DNA of 64,000 bases from an uncultured Aeromonadaceae bacterium (GTDB lineage: Bacteria; Pseudomonadota; Gammaproteobacteria; Enterobacterales; Aeromonadaceae), in assembly GCA_945957385.1 (NCBI GenBank), contig CAMFKP010000005.1, positions 45,425-109,424 of the forward strand, written 5' to 3'. The first letter of the stretch is position 1; every line of letters starts with the position of its first letter. The notes beneath the pieces are model-generated. The model searched no databases and had not been told where the DNA came from. It saw nothing but the letters and a program-made list of their open reading frames with translations. This document shows positions 21,259 to 29,681 of this stretch, piece by piece. Made by a program: the position numbers and the translations under genes.

Positions 21259-23079
21259 ATGAATGCTAAGGAATCTCCGGCAGCCGCTGCACTCCCGCTG
21301 CCACACCTCTCCCGCCTGGCTGAAGCCGTGGCCGGGCTCTCGGCGCCTGAGCTGATCTGGGCCAGTGGTTATCTGTATGGACTGGCGCAAGCCGGTGGCG
21401 TCGCCGCTGCCAGTGGTGCAGCCGGTGTTGCTGCCGCCAGCGGCCCAGCAGGCACCCTCACCATTCTCTACGGCTCCCAGACCGGCAATGCCAAGGGCGT
21501 GGCCGAGTCCATCAAGGCGCTGGCTCAAGGCAAGGGGCTGCAGGTGCAACTGGCCAGCATGAGCGACTTCAAGCCCAAGCAGCTGAAAAAAGAGACCCAT
21601 CTCATCATCGTCACCAGTACCCTGGGTGAGGGTGAGCCGCCGGAGAACGCCGTCGATCTGCACGGTCAGCTCAAGGCGGGCAAGCTGGGCAAGCTCGACG
21701 GGCTCAAATTCGCCGTGCTGGGTCTGGGGGATTCCTCTTACGAATTCTTCTGCCAGGCCGGCAAGGATTTTGATGCCTATCTAGAGAAGGCCGGCGCCGA
21801 GCGTGTGCTGGCCCGTGCCGATCTGGATGTGGATTACCGCGCCGCGGCCGCCGAGTGGGCCGAGCAGGCGGTTTCCGCCCTGGCGGCTAGCTTAGGTGGG
21901 GTGGGGGGTGGTTCCTCTGCCTCTGCCGCGCCAGCAGTGGCCGGTGTGGCCACGGCGCATAGCCAGTACGACAAGTTCAACCCCTATCTGGCGACCCTCT
22001 CTACCAACCAGAAGATCACCGGCCGCGACTCCACCAAGGATATCCGCCATATCGAGATCTCGTTGGAAGGCTCGGGCCTTAGCTATCAGCCCGGTGATGC
22101 GCTGGGGGTCTGGTTTGATAACGACGCCGCCCTGGTGGCCGAAGTGCTGGCGCTGACGGGCCTCTCCGGCAGCGAAAGCGTCACGGTGGACGGCAAGAGC
22201 CTGTCACTGACCGACGCCCTGACCCGCCACTTCGAGCTGACCCGTCTGCACGGCGGCTTTATCAGCGGCCTCGCTGACTTGTCTGAGAATCCAGAGCTCA
22301 AGGCCATCGCTGCCGACAAGGCGCAGATCACGGCACTGGCGGCTTCTGCGCAGATCGTCGATGTACTGAAGCGTTATCCGCAGCCGCTCTCCGCCGAGCA
22401 GCTGACCAAGCTGCTGCGTCCGCTGACGCCGCGCATGTACTCCATCGCCTCGTCTCAGGCCGAGGTGGAAGAAGAGGTGCATCTGACGGTCGGCGTGGTG
22501 CGTTATCCGCAGGCCGATGGCACGCTGCGCTCCGGTGGTGCCTCGTCGTACCTGGCCGATCGGCTGGCCGAGGGGAGTGAGGTGCGGGTGTTTGTCGAGC
22601 ACAACGACAACTTCCGTCTGCCGGAAGATGGCAATACGCCGGTGATCATGGTCGGCCCGGGCACCGGTATCGCGCCGTTCCGCGCCTTTATCCAGCAGCG
22701 TGACGCCGATGGCGCCAGCGGCAAGAACTGGCTGTTCTTCGGCAATCCGCACTTTACCCAGGATTTCCTGTATCAGGTGGAGTGGCAGAAGTACGTCAAA
22801 TCCGGCCTGCTGTCGAAAATTGATCTGGCGTTCAGCCGCGATCAGGCGCAAAAAATCTATGTGCAGGATCGCCTGCGCGAGCAGGGCGCCGAGGTCTACG
22901 CCTGGCTGGAGCAGGGCGCCCACTTCTACGTCTGCGGCGATGCCAATCGCATGGCCAAGGATGTACAAGAAGCACTGCTGGACATACTGGTTCAGCATGG
23001 AGGCAAGAGCCGTGAAGCGGCCGAAGAGTATCTGAATGAATTGCGTCGCGCCAAGCGCTACCAGAGGGATGTCTACTGA
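21259..23079 (+). CDS. cysJ: Sulfite reductase flavoprotein alpha subunit
   Basis: FAD/FMN subunit (606 aa; E. coli 599) that passes electrons from NADPH to CysI in assimilatory sulfate reduction. The N-terminal flavodoxin domain has [17 protein letters not shown]. The FAD domain has [10 protein letters not shown], and the NADPH domain has [18 protein letters not shown] and ends KRYQRDVY. The start at [10 protein letters not shown] has GGAAG seven bases upstream; an in-frame ATG at 21244 is possible but weak. A low-complexity Gly/Ala/Ser linker (residues about 212-230) separates the domains. Coupled to cysI by a TGATG overlap. Confidence 0.96.
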   Translation: MNAKESPAAAALPLPHLSRLAEAVAGLSAPELIWASGYLYGLAQAGGVAAASGAAGVAAASGPAGTLTILYGSQTGNAKGVAESIKALAQGKGLQVQLASMSDFKPKQLKKETHLIIVTSTLGEGEPPENAVDLHGQLKAGKLGKLDGLKFAVLGLGDSSYEFFCQAGKDFDAYLEKAGAERVLARADLDVDYRAAAAEWAEQAVSALAASLGGVGGGSSASAAPAVAGVATAHSQYDKFNPYLATLSTNQKITGRDSTKDIRHIEISLEGSGLSYQPGDALGVWFDNDAALVAEVLALTGLSGSESVTVDGKSLSLTDALTRHFELTRLHGGFISGLADLSENPELKAIAADKAQITALAASAQIVDVLKRYPQPLSAEQLTKLLRPLTPRMYSIASSQAEVEEEVHLTVGVVRYPQADGTLRSGGASSYLADRLAEGSEVRVFVEHNDNFRLPEDGNTPVIMVGPGTGIAPFRAFIQQRDADGASGKNWLFFGNPHFTQDFLYQVEWQKYVKSGLLSKIDLAFSRDQAQKIYVQDRLREQGAEVYAWLEQGAHFYVCGDANRMAKDVQEALLDILVQHGGKSREAAEEYLNELRRAKRYQRDVY

Positions 23080-24785
23080 TGAGCTATCAAACTGTACCCG
23101 GTCCGGTCGAAGGGCCACTGGCGGATAACGAGCGCTTGAAGCGCGAGAGCAATTTTCTGCGCGGCACCATTGAGCAGGATCTGCGCGACCCGCTGACCGG
23201 CGGCTTCAACGGCGACAACTTCCAGCTGATCCGCTTCCACGGCATGTACCAGCAGGATGACCGTGACATCCGTGCCGAGCGTGCCCAGCAAAAACTCGAG
23301 CCGCTGCATAACGTCATGCTGCGCGCCCGTATGCCCGGCGGCATCATCACCCCGACCCAGTGGCTGGCCATCGACGCCTTTGCCCGTGACCATACGCTGT
23401 ATGGCAGCATCCGTCTGACCACGCGCCAGACCTTCCAGTTCCACGGCGTGTTGAAGCCCAATATCAAGCTGATGCACCAGACCCTGAACCAGTACGGCAT
23501 CGACTCCATCGCCACCGCGGGCGATGTGAACCGCAACGTGCTGTGCACCAGCAATCCGGTGGAGTCCAAGCTGCATCAGGAAGCCTACGAGTGGGCCAAG
23601 GCCATCTCCGAGCATCTGCTGCCGAAGACCCGCGCCTATGCCGAGATCTGGCTGGACGGTGAGAAGCAGGGGCCGGACGAGGAGCCGATCCTCGGCTCCA
23701 CCTACCTGCCGCGCAAGTTCAAGACGACTGTGGTGATCCCGCCGCACAACGATATCGACGTCCACGCCAACGATCTCAACTTCGTGGCGATTGCCGAAAA
23801 CGGCGAGCTGGTGGGCTTTAACGTGCTGGTCGGCGGCGGCCTGGCGATGACCCACGGCGAGAAGGAGACCTTCCCGCGCAAGGCCGACGACTTTGGCTTT
23901 ATCCCCAAGGAACACACGCTAGCGGTGGCGGCGGCGGTGGTCACCACCCAGCGTGACTGGGGCAACCGCGTCAACCGCAAGAACGCCAAGACCAAGTACA
24001 CGCTGGAGCGCGTCGGCGTCGAGGCGTTCAAGGCCGAGGTGGAGAAGCGTGCCGGGGTGAAGTTTGCCGACAGCCGGCCGTATGAATTTACCAGCCGTGG
24101 CGATCGTTTCGGTTGGGTCGAAGGCATCGACGGCAAGCACCACCTGACGCTGTTTATCGAAAATGGCCGCATCCTGGATTTCCCGGACAAGCCGATCAAG
24201 ACCGGTCTGGCCGAGATCGCCAAGGTACACAAGGGCGATTTCCGTATGACGGCGAACCAGAACCTGATCATCGCCGGCGTGCCTGCCCGCAGCAAAAAGA
24301 AGATCGAGGAGCTGGCGCTCAAATATGGTCTGCTGGCCCCGGTCTCCAGGCAGCGCGAGGACTCCATGGCCTGTGTGGCGCTGCCGACCTGCCCACTGGC
24401 GATGGCTGAAGCCGAGCGTTTCCTGCCGGCGTTTGTCACCCAGATCGAAGGCGTGCTGGCCAAGCACGGCATCCCGGATGACAGCATCATCTTCCGCGTC
24501 ACCGGCTGCCCGAACGGTTGCGGTCGCGCCATGCTGGCGGAGATCGGTCTGGTGGGCAAGGCGCCGGGGCGCTACAACTTCCATATCGGTGGCAACGTGG
24601 CGGGTACCCGTATTCCGCGCATGTACCGCGAGAACATCACCGAGCCGCAGATCCTGGCCGAGATCGACACGCTGGTGGGCCGCTGGGCCAACGAGCGCGA
24701 GGCCGGGGAAGGCTTTGGTGACTTCGTGATCCGCGCCGGTATCGTCAAGCCGGTGATTGACTCAGCGAGAGACTTCTATGAGTGA
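23079..24785 (+). CDS. cysI: Sulfite reductase hemoprotein beta subunit
   Basis: Siroheme and 4Fe-4S subunit (568 aa) catalysing six-electron reduction of sulfite to sulfide. Four cluster-ligating cysteines are visible: C432 and C438 in [14 protein letters not shown], and C477 and C481 in [11 protein letters not shown]. The usual ferredoxin-like repeat [21 protein letters not shown] is near the N-terminus. The start ATG overlaps the cysJ stop, and the end overlaps cysH by eight bases, so translation is coupled. Confidence 0.97.
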   Translation: MSYQTVPGPVEGPLADNERLKRESNFLRGTIEQDLRDPLTGGFNGDNFQLIRFHGMYQQDDRDIRAERAQQKLEPLHNVMLRARMPGGIITPTQWLAIDAFARDHTLYGSIRLTTRQTFQFHGVLKPNIKLMHQTLNQYGIDSIATAGDVNRNVLCTSNPVESKLHQEAYEWAKAISEHLLPKTRAYAEIWLDGEKQGPDEEPILGSTYLPRKFKTTVVIPPHNDIDVHANDLNFVAIAENGELVGFNVLVGGGLAMTHGEKETFPRKADDFGFIPKEHTLAVAAAVVTTQRDWGNRVNRKNAKTKYTLERVGVEAFKAEVEKRAGVKFADSRPYEFTSRGDRFGWVEGIDGKHHLTLFIENGRILDFPDKPIKTGLAEIAKVHKGDFRMTANQNLIIAGVPARSKKKIEELALKYGLLAPVSRQREDSMACVALPTCPLAMAEAERFLPAFVTQIEGVLAKHGIPDDSIIFRVTGCPNGCGRAMLAEIGLVGKAPGRYNFHIGGNVAGTRIPRMYRENITEPQILAEIDTLVGRWANEREAGEGFGDFVIRAGIVKPVIDSARDFYE

Positions 24786-25518
24786 TGTGCTGGATCTGCA
24801 GGGCCTGCTGGCCCTGTCTAAAGAAGAGCAGGTGGCGGCCTTGGCCGCCACCAATGCCCAGCTCGAAGCGTTAAGCGCCCAAGAGCGGGTGGCCTGGGCG
24901 CTGGCCCATCTGCCGGGCGAGTTTGTGTTGTCGTCGAGCTTTGGCATCCAGGCGGCGCTGATGCTGCATCTGGTCAGCCAGCAAAAATCAGATGTTCCGG
25001 TGATCCTCACCGACACCGGCTACCTGTTCCCCGAGACCTACCAGTTCATTGACCAGCTGACCGCGCGCTTGCAGTTGAACCTCAAGGTCTACCGCGCCGA
25101 GCTGTCGGCCGCCTGGCAGGAGGCGCGCTACGGCAAGCTGTGGGAGCAGGGTGTCGAGGGCATCGAGCGTTACAACCAGATCAACAAGGTCGAACCGATG
25201 GCGCGTGCGCTGCAGGAGCTCAACGCCCAGACCTGGTTCTCCGGCCTGCGCCGCGAGCAGTCCGGCAGCCGTGGCAACCTGCCGGTGCTGGCCATCCAGC
25301 GCGGCCGCTTCAAGTTCCTGCCAGTCATCGACTGGAGCAACAAGGATGTCTTCTACTACTTCAAGGAGCACGACCTGCCGTACCACCCGCTGTGGGAGCA
25401 GGGCTACCTGTCGGTCGGCGACACCCATACCACCACCAAGTGGGAGCCGGGGATGAGTGAAGAGCAGACCCGCTTCTTCGGCCTGAAGCGCGAATGCGGG
25501 CTGCATGAGGAGAAGTGA
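24778..25518 (+). CDS. cysH: Phosphoadenylyl-sulfate (PAPS) reductase
   Basis: Thioredoxin-dependent PAPS reductase (246 aa; E. coli 244), forming sulfite for CysJI. Signatures: [14 protein letters not shown] (nucleotide loop), [27 protein letters not shown] and the catalytic C240 in ECGLHEEK. The absence of extra paired cysteines argues for the PAPS rather than the iron-sulfur APS-reductase type. The start [11 protein letters not shown] at 24778 overlaps cysI by eight bases. Last gene of the operon. Confidence 0.96.
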   Translation: MSDVLDLQGLLALSKEEQVAALAATNAQLEALSAQERVAWALAHLPGEFVLSSSFGIQAALMLHLVSQQKSDVPVILTDTGYLFPETYQFIDQLTARLQLNLKVYRAELSAAWQEARYGKLWEQGVEGIERYNQINKVEPMARALQELNAQTWFSGLRREQSGSRGNLPVLAIQRGRFKFLPVIDWSNKDVFYYFKEHDLPYHPLWEQGYLSVGDTHTTTKWEPGMSEEQTRFFGLKRECGLHEEK

Positions 25519-25570
25519 TGACCATCCGGTCATCGCAGTGGTGATGACGGGGCTGTCATCACCGGAATCG

Positions 25571-25600
25571 CCAAGGGCGCCGCAAGGCGCCCTTGGTGTT
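25571..25600 (+). terminator. cysJIH terminator
   Basis: CCAAGGGCGCC (25571-25581), loop GCAA, GGCGCCCTTGG (25586-25596), followed by a short T-rich TGTTTG. Confidence 0.7.
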
Positions 25601-25622
25601 TGTGCTGCGGGCAGCATGCAAT

Positions 25623-25724
25623 TGTAGGAGCCAGCGCAGCTCGCGATGAGCGTGCAGAGCACGCTTGGACAGTTTGGTCAGGCGGGGCAGACGGCGCACC
25701 GCTCTGGTAGGTTGGCGCTGAGCG
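25623..25724. repeat. Long direct repeat A, copy 1
   Basis: 102 bp beginning TGTAGGAGCCAGCGCAGCTC, present again at 26261-26362 with two mismatches (at the TTGGAC/TTGGGC and CTCTGG/CTCGGG positions). Non-coding. The copies are 638 bp apart. Confidence 0.93.
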
Positions 25725-25761
25725 CGCGGGTGTTCCTTGAACGGGTTAACGGGACGGGTGG

Positions 25762-25819
25762 GGCCGTTCCGCCCTGTGTCGGCAACGGTGCTTTGCCCAC
25801 CTGCCGCTGGGCGGGGGCG
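25762..25819. repeat. Direct repeat B, copy 1
   Basis: 58 bp beginning GGCCGTTCCGCCC and ending GGGCGGGGGCG. Repeated at 26480-26537 with 53 of 58 bases identical. Confidence 0.88.
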
Positions 25820-26146
25820 TGCCAAGGTGGCCTTGCCGCCCCCTTGGCGATCCCGGGCATCCCCGGCTGGCTGGCCCTGCGGGTTCCCCCGTCACTCGCT
25901 ACGGGCTTGCGGTTCGTTATCGACGCGGTTTCGCCATCCTGGCTGCACATCCGCTCGGGCTATCCTTGCCCTCGCGCCAAAACGGGAGCGGGATTATTAA
26001 TCCCGCTCCATCTCCGTTTTGGCCCCGACGTGGCGATAACTGGCTCGACATCCTGTCTCGCCACCGCGCCCTGCGCTCGCTCCTCGGCCAGCCAGACGGG
26101 GCCAACGTCAAAACCTAAAGCCAAATCCATGGCTCAATCTCTGGTC

Positions 26147-26189
26147 GGTTGGCGCTGAGCGTTCAGCGAAGCCCAACGTTTACCGCGCG
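26147..26189. repeat. Palindromic repeat C, copy 1
   Basis: GGTTGGCGCTGAGCG then TTCAGCGAAGCCCAACG: an imperfect palindrome of the REP-like type. An identical 43-bp copy is at 26348-26390, where it overlaps the end of repeat A copy 2. Confidence 0.85.
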
Positions 26190-26260
26190 GGTGTCTCTCG
26201 ATAATGGTTGAACGGAACGGCAGTGCTCCGTTCCGTCCATACGTGCCAGCCGCGTGAAAG

Positions 26261-26362
26261 TGTAGGAGCCAGCGCAGCTCGCGATGAGCGTGCAGAGCAC
26301 GCTTGGGCAGTTTGGTCAGGCGGGGCAGACGGCGCACCGCTCGGGTAGGTTGGCGCTGAGCG
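26261..26362. repeat. Long direct repeat A, copy 2
   Basis: 100 of 102 bases identical to 25623-25724. Followed directly by repeat C copy 2. Confidence 0.93.
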
Positions 26363-26390
26363 TTCAGCGAAGCCCAACGTTTACCGCGCG
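26348..26390. repeat. Palindromic repeat C, copy 2
   Basis: Identical over 43 bp to 26147-26189. Confidence 0.85.
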
Positions 26391-26479
26391 CCGGGAACTC
26401 GCTTTTGTCGGCCCGATTAGCGCAGCGTAATCGGGAGCATGACGGATGACCGCTGGTTTTTGGCAATGGATTCTGCTTT

Positions 26480-26537
26480 GGCCGTTCCGCCCGTTGTCGG
26501 CAACTGTGCTTTGCCCACCTGCGGTTGGGCGGGGGCG
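26480..26537. repeat. Direct repeat B, copy 2
   Basis: 53 of 58 bases identical to 25762-25819. Confidence 0.88.
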
Positions 26538-26587
26538 GGTTAAGGACCGAAGCCGCGGCCCTTAACAATCCTGCGGCTGGGTGTATG

Positions 26588-26640
26588 CCGGCTGTCGGGA
26601 AGGCCCCGAGCTCCGGGATTCTCTCCACCGGCCGGGAGCC
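26588..26640 (+). repeat. Inverted repeat flanking the AT-rich island, left arm
   Basis: 53 bp, 49 identical to the reverse complement of 29502-29554. A second block at 26718-26732 matches the reverse complement of 29479-29493 at 14 of 15 positions. The left arm has about 70 extra bases between the two blocks. Confidence 0.88.
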
Positions 26641-26782
26641 ACACGCCATCCCTGGCGTGACGCTCCCTTTTGCGGTCATCCTGACCGCGCACCGGCTGCG
26701 TTCACCCCTCCGCTCCGCCCGACAGACGGCTTGAAGTTTGGGTTTAGCTAAAACGAGCAAGAGCTGTGCGCACTGAGTTTCG

Positions 26783-26874
26783 GACTAACAGATGGCTTTG
26801 CTAAATTTCCGCTATTGATGCGTGTCCACCAAGGCGGGACAAGTCCACCGTCCAGTTTCAAGTATTTGTTAGTT
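26783..26874 (-). repeat. attC-like spacer after the nucleotidyltransferase gene
   Basis: Read on the minus strand it starts with AACTAAC and ends with GTTAGTC about 92 bases later, with a GC-rich imperfect palindrome between (GTCCACC repeated around GGCGGGAC). The outer boxes resemble integron attC core sites (RYYYAAC and GTTRRRY) but are not exact. It lies immediately after the ORF stop, as in a gene cassette. Confidence 0.35.
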
Positions 26875-26878
26875 TCAA

Positions 26879-27538
26879 TTATTGGAAACCTAAGGATATT
26901 TGTTGCACATAACTCGACCACGATTTATAGCAGCGAACGGAAGCGTGAGTAAATTTTGGTGCGTCAGCTGTCACATCTAGTTTTGCTTTCAGAAGGAACA
27001 TTGTTTGAGCAATATTTTTAGCACAACTATATTTATCATAATTTGGAATGGCATTTGAATCAATAAAACCCCGTTCAACATTTTTAGGTACTCTATGTAA
27101 ATGGTCTCTCCAAAAGCTAGCTTCTCTTTCATTAGATGCATTTATTTTTCCACTCTCGAAATCATAAGACCATTCATTGAAATCAATTTTCAATTTGTTG
27201 AAAAGTTCACAAGATATTATAAAAATATCTAGATCTGAACCATCGCCAAATGGTTTTCCTATTTTGCTTGGTGCTAAAGACTGTCCTAGTCTAGCACTGC
27301 CAGTTACATTTAATTCTTTAGGGTCGATGCTCAGCCTTGACGCAACCCAAGAGCGCATAGATTCGTATATACCAGGACAATTTTTAAAGGCAAAAGGAAT
27401 TCCTTCTGATAACCATAATCTGGCAATTGCATGTCTAGCAGATTCACCGCCATGTTTTGCAACATCAGAGATCACTTTTGCTTCTGGATATGGTGAAACA
27501 ACATCCTTTAAATGATTTGACACTTTAAATGGTTCCAT
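26879..27538 (-). CDS. Nucleotidyltransferase-like protein, unknown function
   Basis: 219-residue protein with a nucleotidyltransferase-fold signature: TGSARLGQSLAP followed by GDGSDLDIFIIS, the Gly-Ser and Asp-x-Asp pattern of the polymerase-beta/CD-NTase superfamily. The third metal-binding acidic residue is not obvious. No signal peptide or membrane segment. The start at MEPFKVSNHLKD is chosen because it has AAAGAG upstream; it overlaps the end of the GT51 gene by 14 bases, so the two are coupled. Base composition is far more AT-rich than the flanking chromosome, indicating transfer. Exact family and product are not known; a CD-NTase relationship is only a possibility. Confidence 0.65.
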   Translation of the reverse strand: MEPFKVSNHLKDVVSPYPEAKVISDVAKHGGESARHAIARLWLSEGIPFAFKNCPGIYESMRSWVASRLSIDPKELNVTGSARLGQSLAPSKIGKPFGDGSDLDIFIISCELFNKLKIDFNEWSYDFESGKINASNEREASFWRDHLHRVPKNVERGFIDSNAIPNYDKYSCAKNIAQTMFLLKAKLDVTADAPKFTHASVRCYKSWSSYVQQISLGFQ

Positions 27539-28103
27539 AATGCTCTTTGAAATTAAGTGTATTAAAACGATTAACAATGTATTTTGTCCGTAAATCAATT
27601 TTTTTCAGTTTGTTGACTTGGTCATATCTTGGCTCTGGGTATTTTAATCTTGCAATTATTGAGGCTGCATCATAATTTGAAAGGGTGGACTTATCTAATC
27701 CTAAACATTTACAAGCCTGAGTTACTCCATGCATATTCCATCCGAAATATGCAACATTAAGATAAAGTTTTAATATTTCTTCTTTGTCAGTGATTAATGT
27801 TAATCTAGTGGCGAAGTAAATTTCTTTTATTTTTCGTTGAGGAGTTAATTCGTATCTCTTTATAATTGTTCTCACTAATTGCATAGCAATAGTTGAACCA
27901 CCTTCTCTGCGATGTTGGAAAATTGTCCGCCAGAATGCTCTCATTAACCCGATTGGATCAACCCCAAAATGCCACCAGAATCGATGATCTTCGCCGACAA
28001 CTAGCATTTTTAATAAATTATCAGAAAATGATGCTTCAGAGTTTTCCGATTTAATTTCAGCTAACTTTTTAATTAGTAGATTCCATTCGTCTTCATATAT
28101 CAT
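27525..28103 (-). CDS. Soluble GT51 peptidoglycan transglycosylase-like protein
   Basis: 192-residue protein consisting almost only of a GT51 glycosyltransferase domain (the lipid II polymerase of MtgA and class A PBPs). All family motifs are visible: EDHRFWWHFGVD with the catalytic Glu (about residue 38), GGSTIAMQLVR, RKIKEIYFA, and EILKLYLNVAYFG. Unlike MtgA there is no N-terminal membrane anchor or signal peptide, and an in-frame stop directly precedes the ATG. The substrate is exported lipid II in normal enzymes, so a cytoplasmic copy is odd. Overlaps the nucleotidyltransferase gene. AT-rich, probably acquired. Confidence 0.82.
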   Translation of the reverse strand: MIYEDEWNLLIKKLAEIKSENSEASFSDNLLKMLVVGEDHRFWWHFGVDPIGLMRAFWRTIFQHRREGGSTIAMQLVRTIIKRYELTPQRKIKEIYFATRLTLITDKEEILKLYLNVAYFGWNMHGVTQACKCLGLDKSTLSNYDAASIIARLKYPEPRYDQVNKLKKIDLRTKYIVNRFNTLNFKEHYGTI

Positions 28104-28126
28104 TTAAAATAGATAATTTCCTTTAG

Positions 28127-28206
28127 AAGCTAACATTTTAGTTATGGGGCGCGCGTCTTTATGCGCGTCCAAGTGAGCGAAGCCCACAGCGAGTTTTTGT
28201 TATGTA
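28127..28206 (-). repeat. attC-like spacer between membrane-protein and GT51 genes
   Basis: Minus-strand reading: ACATAAC box, then GCTGTGGGC, an inner palindrome GGACGCGC with GCGCGCC, GCCCC, and a final GTTAGCT about 75 bases on. Outer boxes and GGGC/GCCC arms can pair. The upstream ORF stop overlaps the first box and the next ORF begins 24 bases after the last, the spacing of integron cassettes. Core boxes deviate from consensus at one position each. Confidence 0.42.
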
Positions 28207-29000
28207 TTTTCAATACATTGACTGATTTTAAAGTCGTAACTATCTGCTGTTTTTACTGCGAAATAAACTAGATGATCAGAGATCATGATACTTTTGCTAT
28301 TTGGCGGTAGGCTGCAATAGTTATAGCTTTGTAATTCAAAATTAAATGCAAAGGACTTGATTGCATCTTCAAGCTTGTCTGTGTATTTATCGGTATATTG
28401 CAAAAATCCAATGGAGCATGAAAATATTGCTATAGAAGCTAGCGTTCGACCAAGTAATAAACTTGTTTTTAAATTTTCACCAATGGCGCGAATGTTAAAG
28501 GTAAGGATGTTTTTTAACGTATTAGCGCTGATGTTCAAAGATGTATCTATCATTGATACAAGCATTAGTATAGGGAATGTAAACATTAAAATTAGTGACA
28601 ATGAAAAGGGTAGTGTTAAGATGGATATGAATGTTTTTGTATATGTAAAGGCTGCGCTAGGGACTTTAAATATTATATTTATTGACTGTTCCGCTATGGC
28701 GAAATTAAATTTCGTCACCAAAACAACGACTAGTGCAATTAACCATTTCCCTAGATTTTTGCTATTCATTCTTTCATAAATTTTTGACAAGTAGCACATA
28801 AAACCAATAGCAAGCATAACCCCTGTCGGCGCTAATGCATATTCACGCAAATCAAAAGCATCTAAAATGCTTTTTGATGGTATAGCTAAAGCAATAAATA
28901 TATATGAAAGGAGATAACTTAATCTCTCGTTATCCAGTGCGTTGATATACGCTTTACTATCAACATACATGGTAGAAAGACGATGATAAAATTTTTGCAT
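28200..29000 (-). CDS. Multi-pass membrane protein, unknown function
   Basis: 266-residue hydrophobic protein with about five or six membrane segments (for example LLSYIFIALAIP, GVMLAIGFMCYL, WLIALVVVLVT, LILMFTFPILMLVSMI, SIAIFSCSIGFL). A C-terminal region of about 60 residues contains a cysteine pair (YNYCSLPP and ISQCIENT). Family not recognised. Very AT-rich with AAA/ATT codon use, unlike neighbours. The ATG is preceded by GAGGTGAA on the minus strand. It may be an independent cassette or a partner of the GT51/nucleotidyltransferase pair. Confidence 0.7.
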   Translation of the reverse strand: MQKFYHRLSTMYVDSKAYINALDNERLSYLLSYIFIALAIPSKSILDAFDLREYALAPTGVMLAIGFMCYLSKIYERMNSKNLGKWLIALVVVLVTKFNFAIAEQSINIIFKVPSAAFTYTKTFISILTLPFSLSLILMFTFPILMLVSMIDTSLNISANTLKNILTFNIRAIGENLKTSLLLGRTLASIAIFSCSIGFLQYTDKYTDKLEDAIKSFAFNFELQSYNYCSLPPNSKSIMISDHLVYFAVKTADSYDFKISQCIENT

Positions 29001-29681
29001 TTCACCTCAATGATTCAAAAAATTATAACAATTATGTAAGGCGGAATTATTCCATTATTCGCAAAAAATAATATTTTCATATTTTGTTGAGGGAGTTTGT
29101 TAAGAAATTCCTTCTCATCAATTCCTTGGATTATTTCCAGAGGACCAACCTGAATGATCGAGGGGGCTCCCCTATCCAACAAAATGGTTCAATTGAGGCT
29201 CGTTAGGATCCTTCTCCAGCGATTGGATTGACGAGCGCCAAGGCTACCGCCCCTGGCTTACGGCTGCCACAGTGCCTGGAACCTCGTGGGGGCTGTCAAT
29301 CTCGGCAATAACCTTGAGTTATTTGAGTGTTTAAACTACCGCACTTTGCGCGGCGGAGAAAATGGATTCAGATGGGCGGAGTCACATTTTGTTCGCCGCT
29401 CACGGTTTTCGGCAGCAACCGAACGTTGGCACTGATCAGCGCTTTGCTTTTAACCATGAAACCATCACCCAAAACCCGAAGTCGTCTGTCGGGCTGAGGG
29501 GGGCTCCCGGCCGGTGGAGAGAATCCAGGAGCTCAGGGCCTTCCCGTCAGTCGGCTTACGCCCAGACCGGCCTTGCGGCACGGTGCCGCGTTCATTTTTC
29601 CCGCCACGTGTCCGAGGTTTGACGCTGTGGCCTGTTCGTCGCTAGTGTTGAAGATATCACTTAGCCTCAGGATCGCTTTCC
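29001..29681. other. Intergenic region with possible gene relic
   Basis: 680 bp without a supportable gene. AT-rich up to about 29100, then GC content rises. Near 29030 the minus strand reads ATTGTTATAATTT, which resembles a third cassette boundary. Around 29140-29290 short frames look like eroded coding sequence (minus-strand AEIDSPHEVPGTVAAVSQGR then stop), but no family is recognised. The right arm of the inverted repeat lies at 29502-29554. Confidence 0.6.
29502..29554 (-). repeat. Inverted repeat flanking the AT-rich island, right arm
   Basis: Reverse complement matches 26588-26640 at 49 of 53 bases. Together the arms bracket the AT-rich genes at a distance of about 2.9 kb. Confidence 0.88.

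Larger units (their letters stand above)
25519..26878. other. Repeat-rich non-coding region
   Basis: About 1.36 kb after cysH with no supportable gene. It holds two copies each of repeats A, B and C, one arm of the inverted repeat that flanks the AT-rich island, and an attC-like spacer. Open frames across it (for example 25646-26158) lack ribosome-binding sites, are antisense-like in codon use and show no domain, so they are not called. Confidence 0.8.

Noticed and set aside
25646..26158. 170-codon frame in the repeat region after cysH
   Set aside because: It runs through repeats A and B, and repeat copies elsewhere are in different frames. No translation signals.
26588..29554. Complete insertion sequence or composite transposon
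   Set aside because: No transposase gene is visible between the inverted repeats and no target duplication was recognised.
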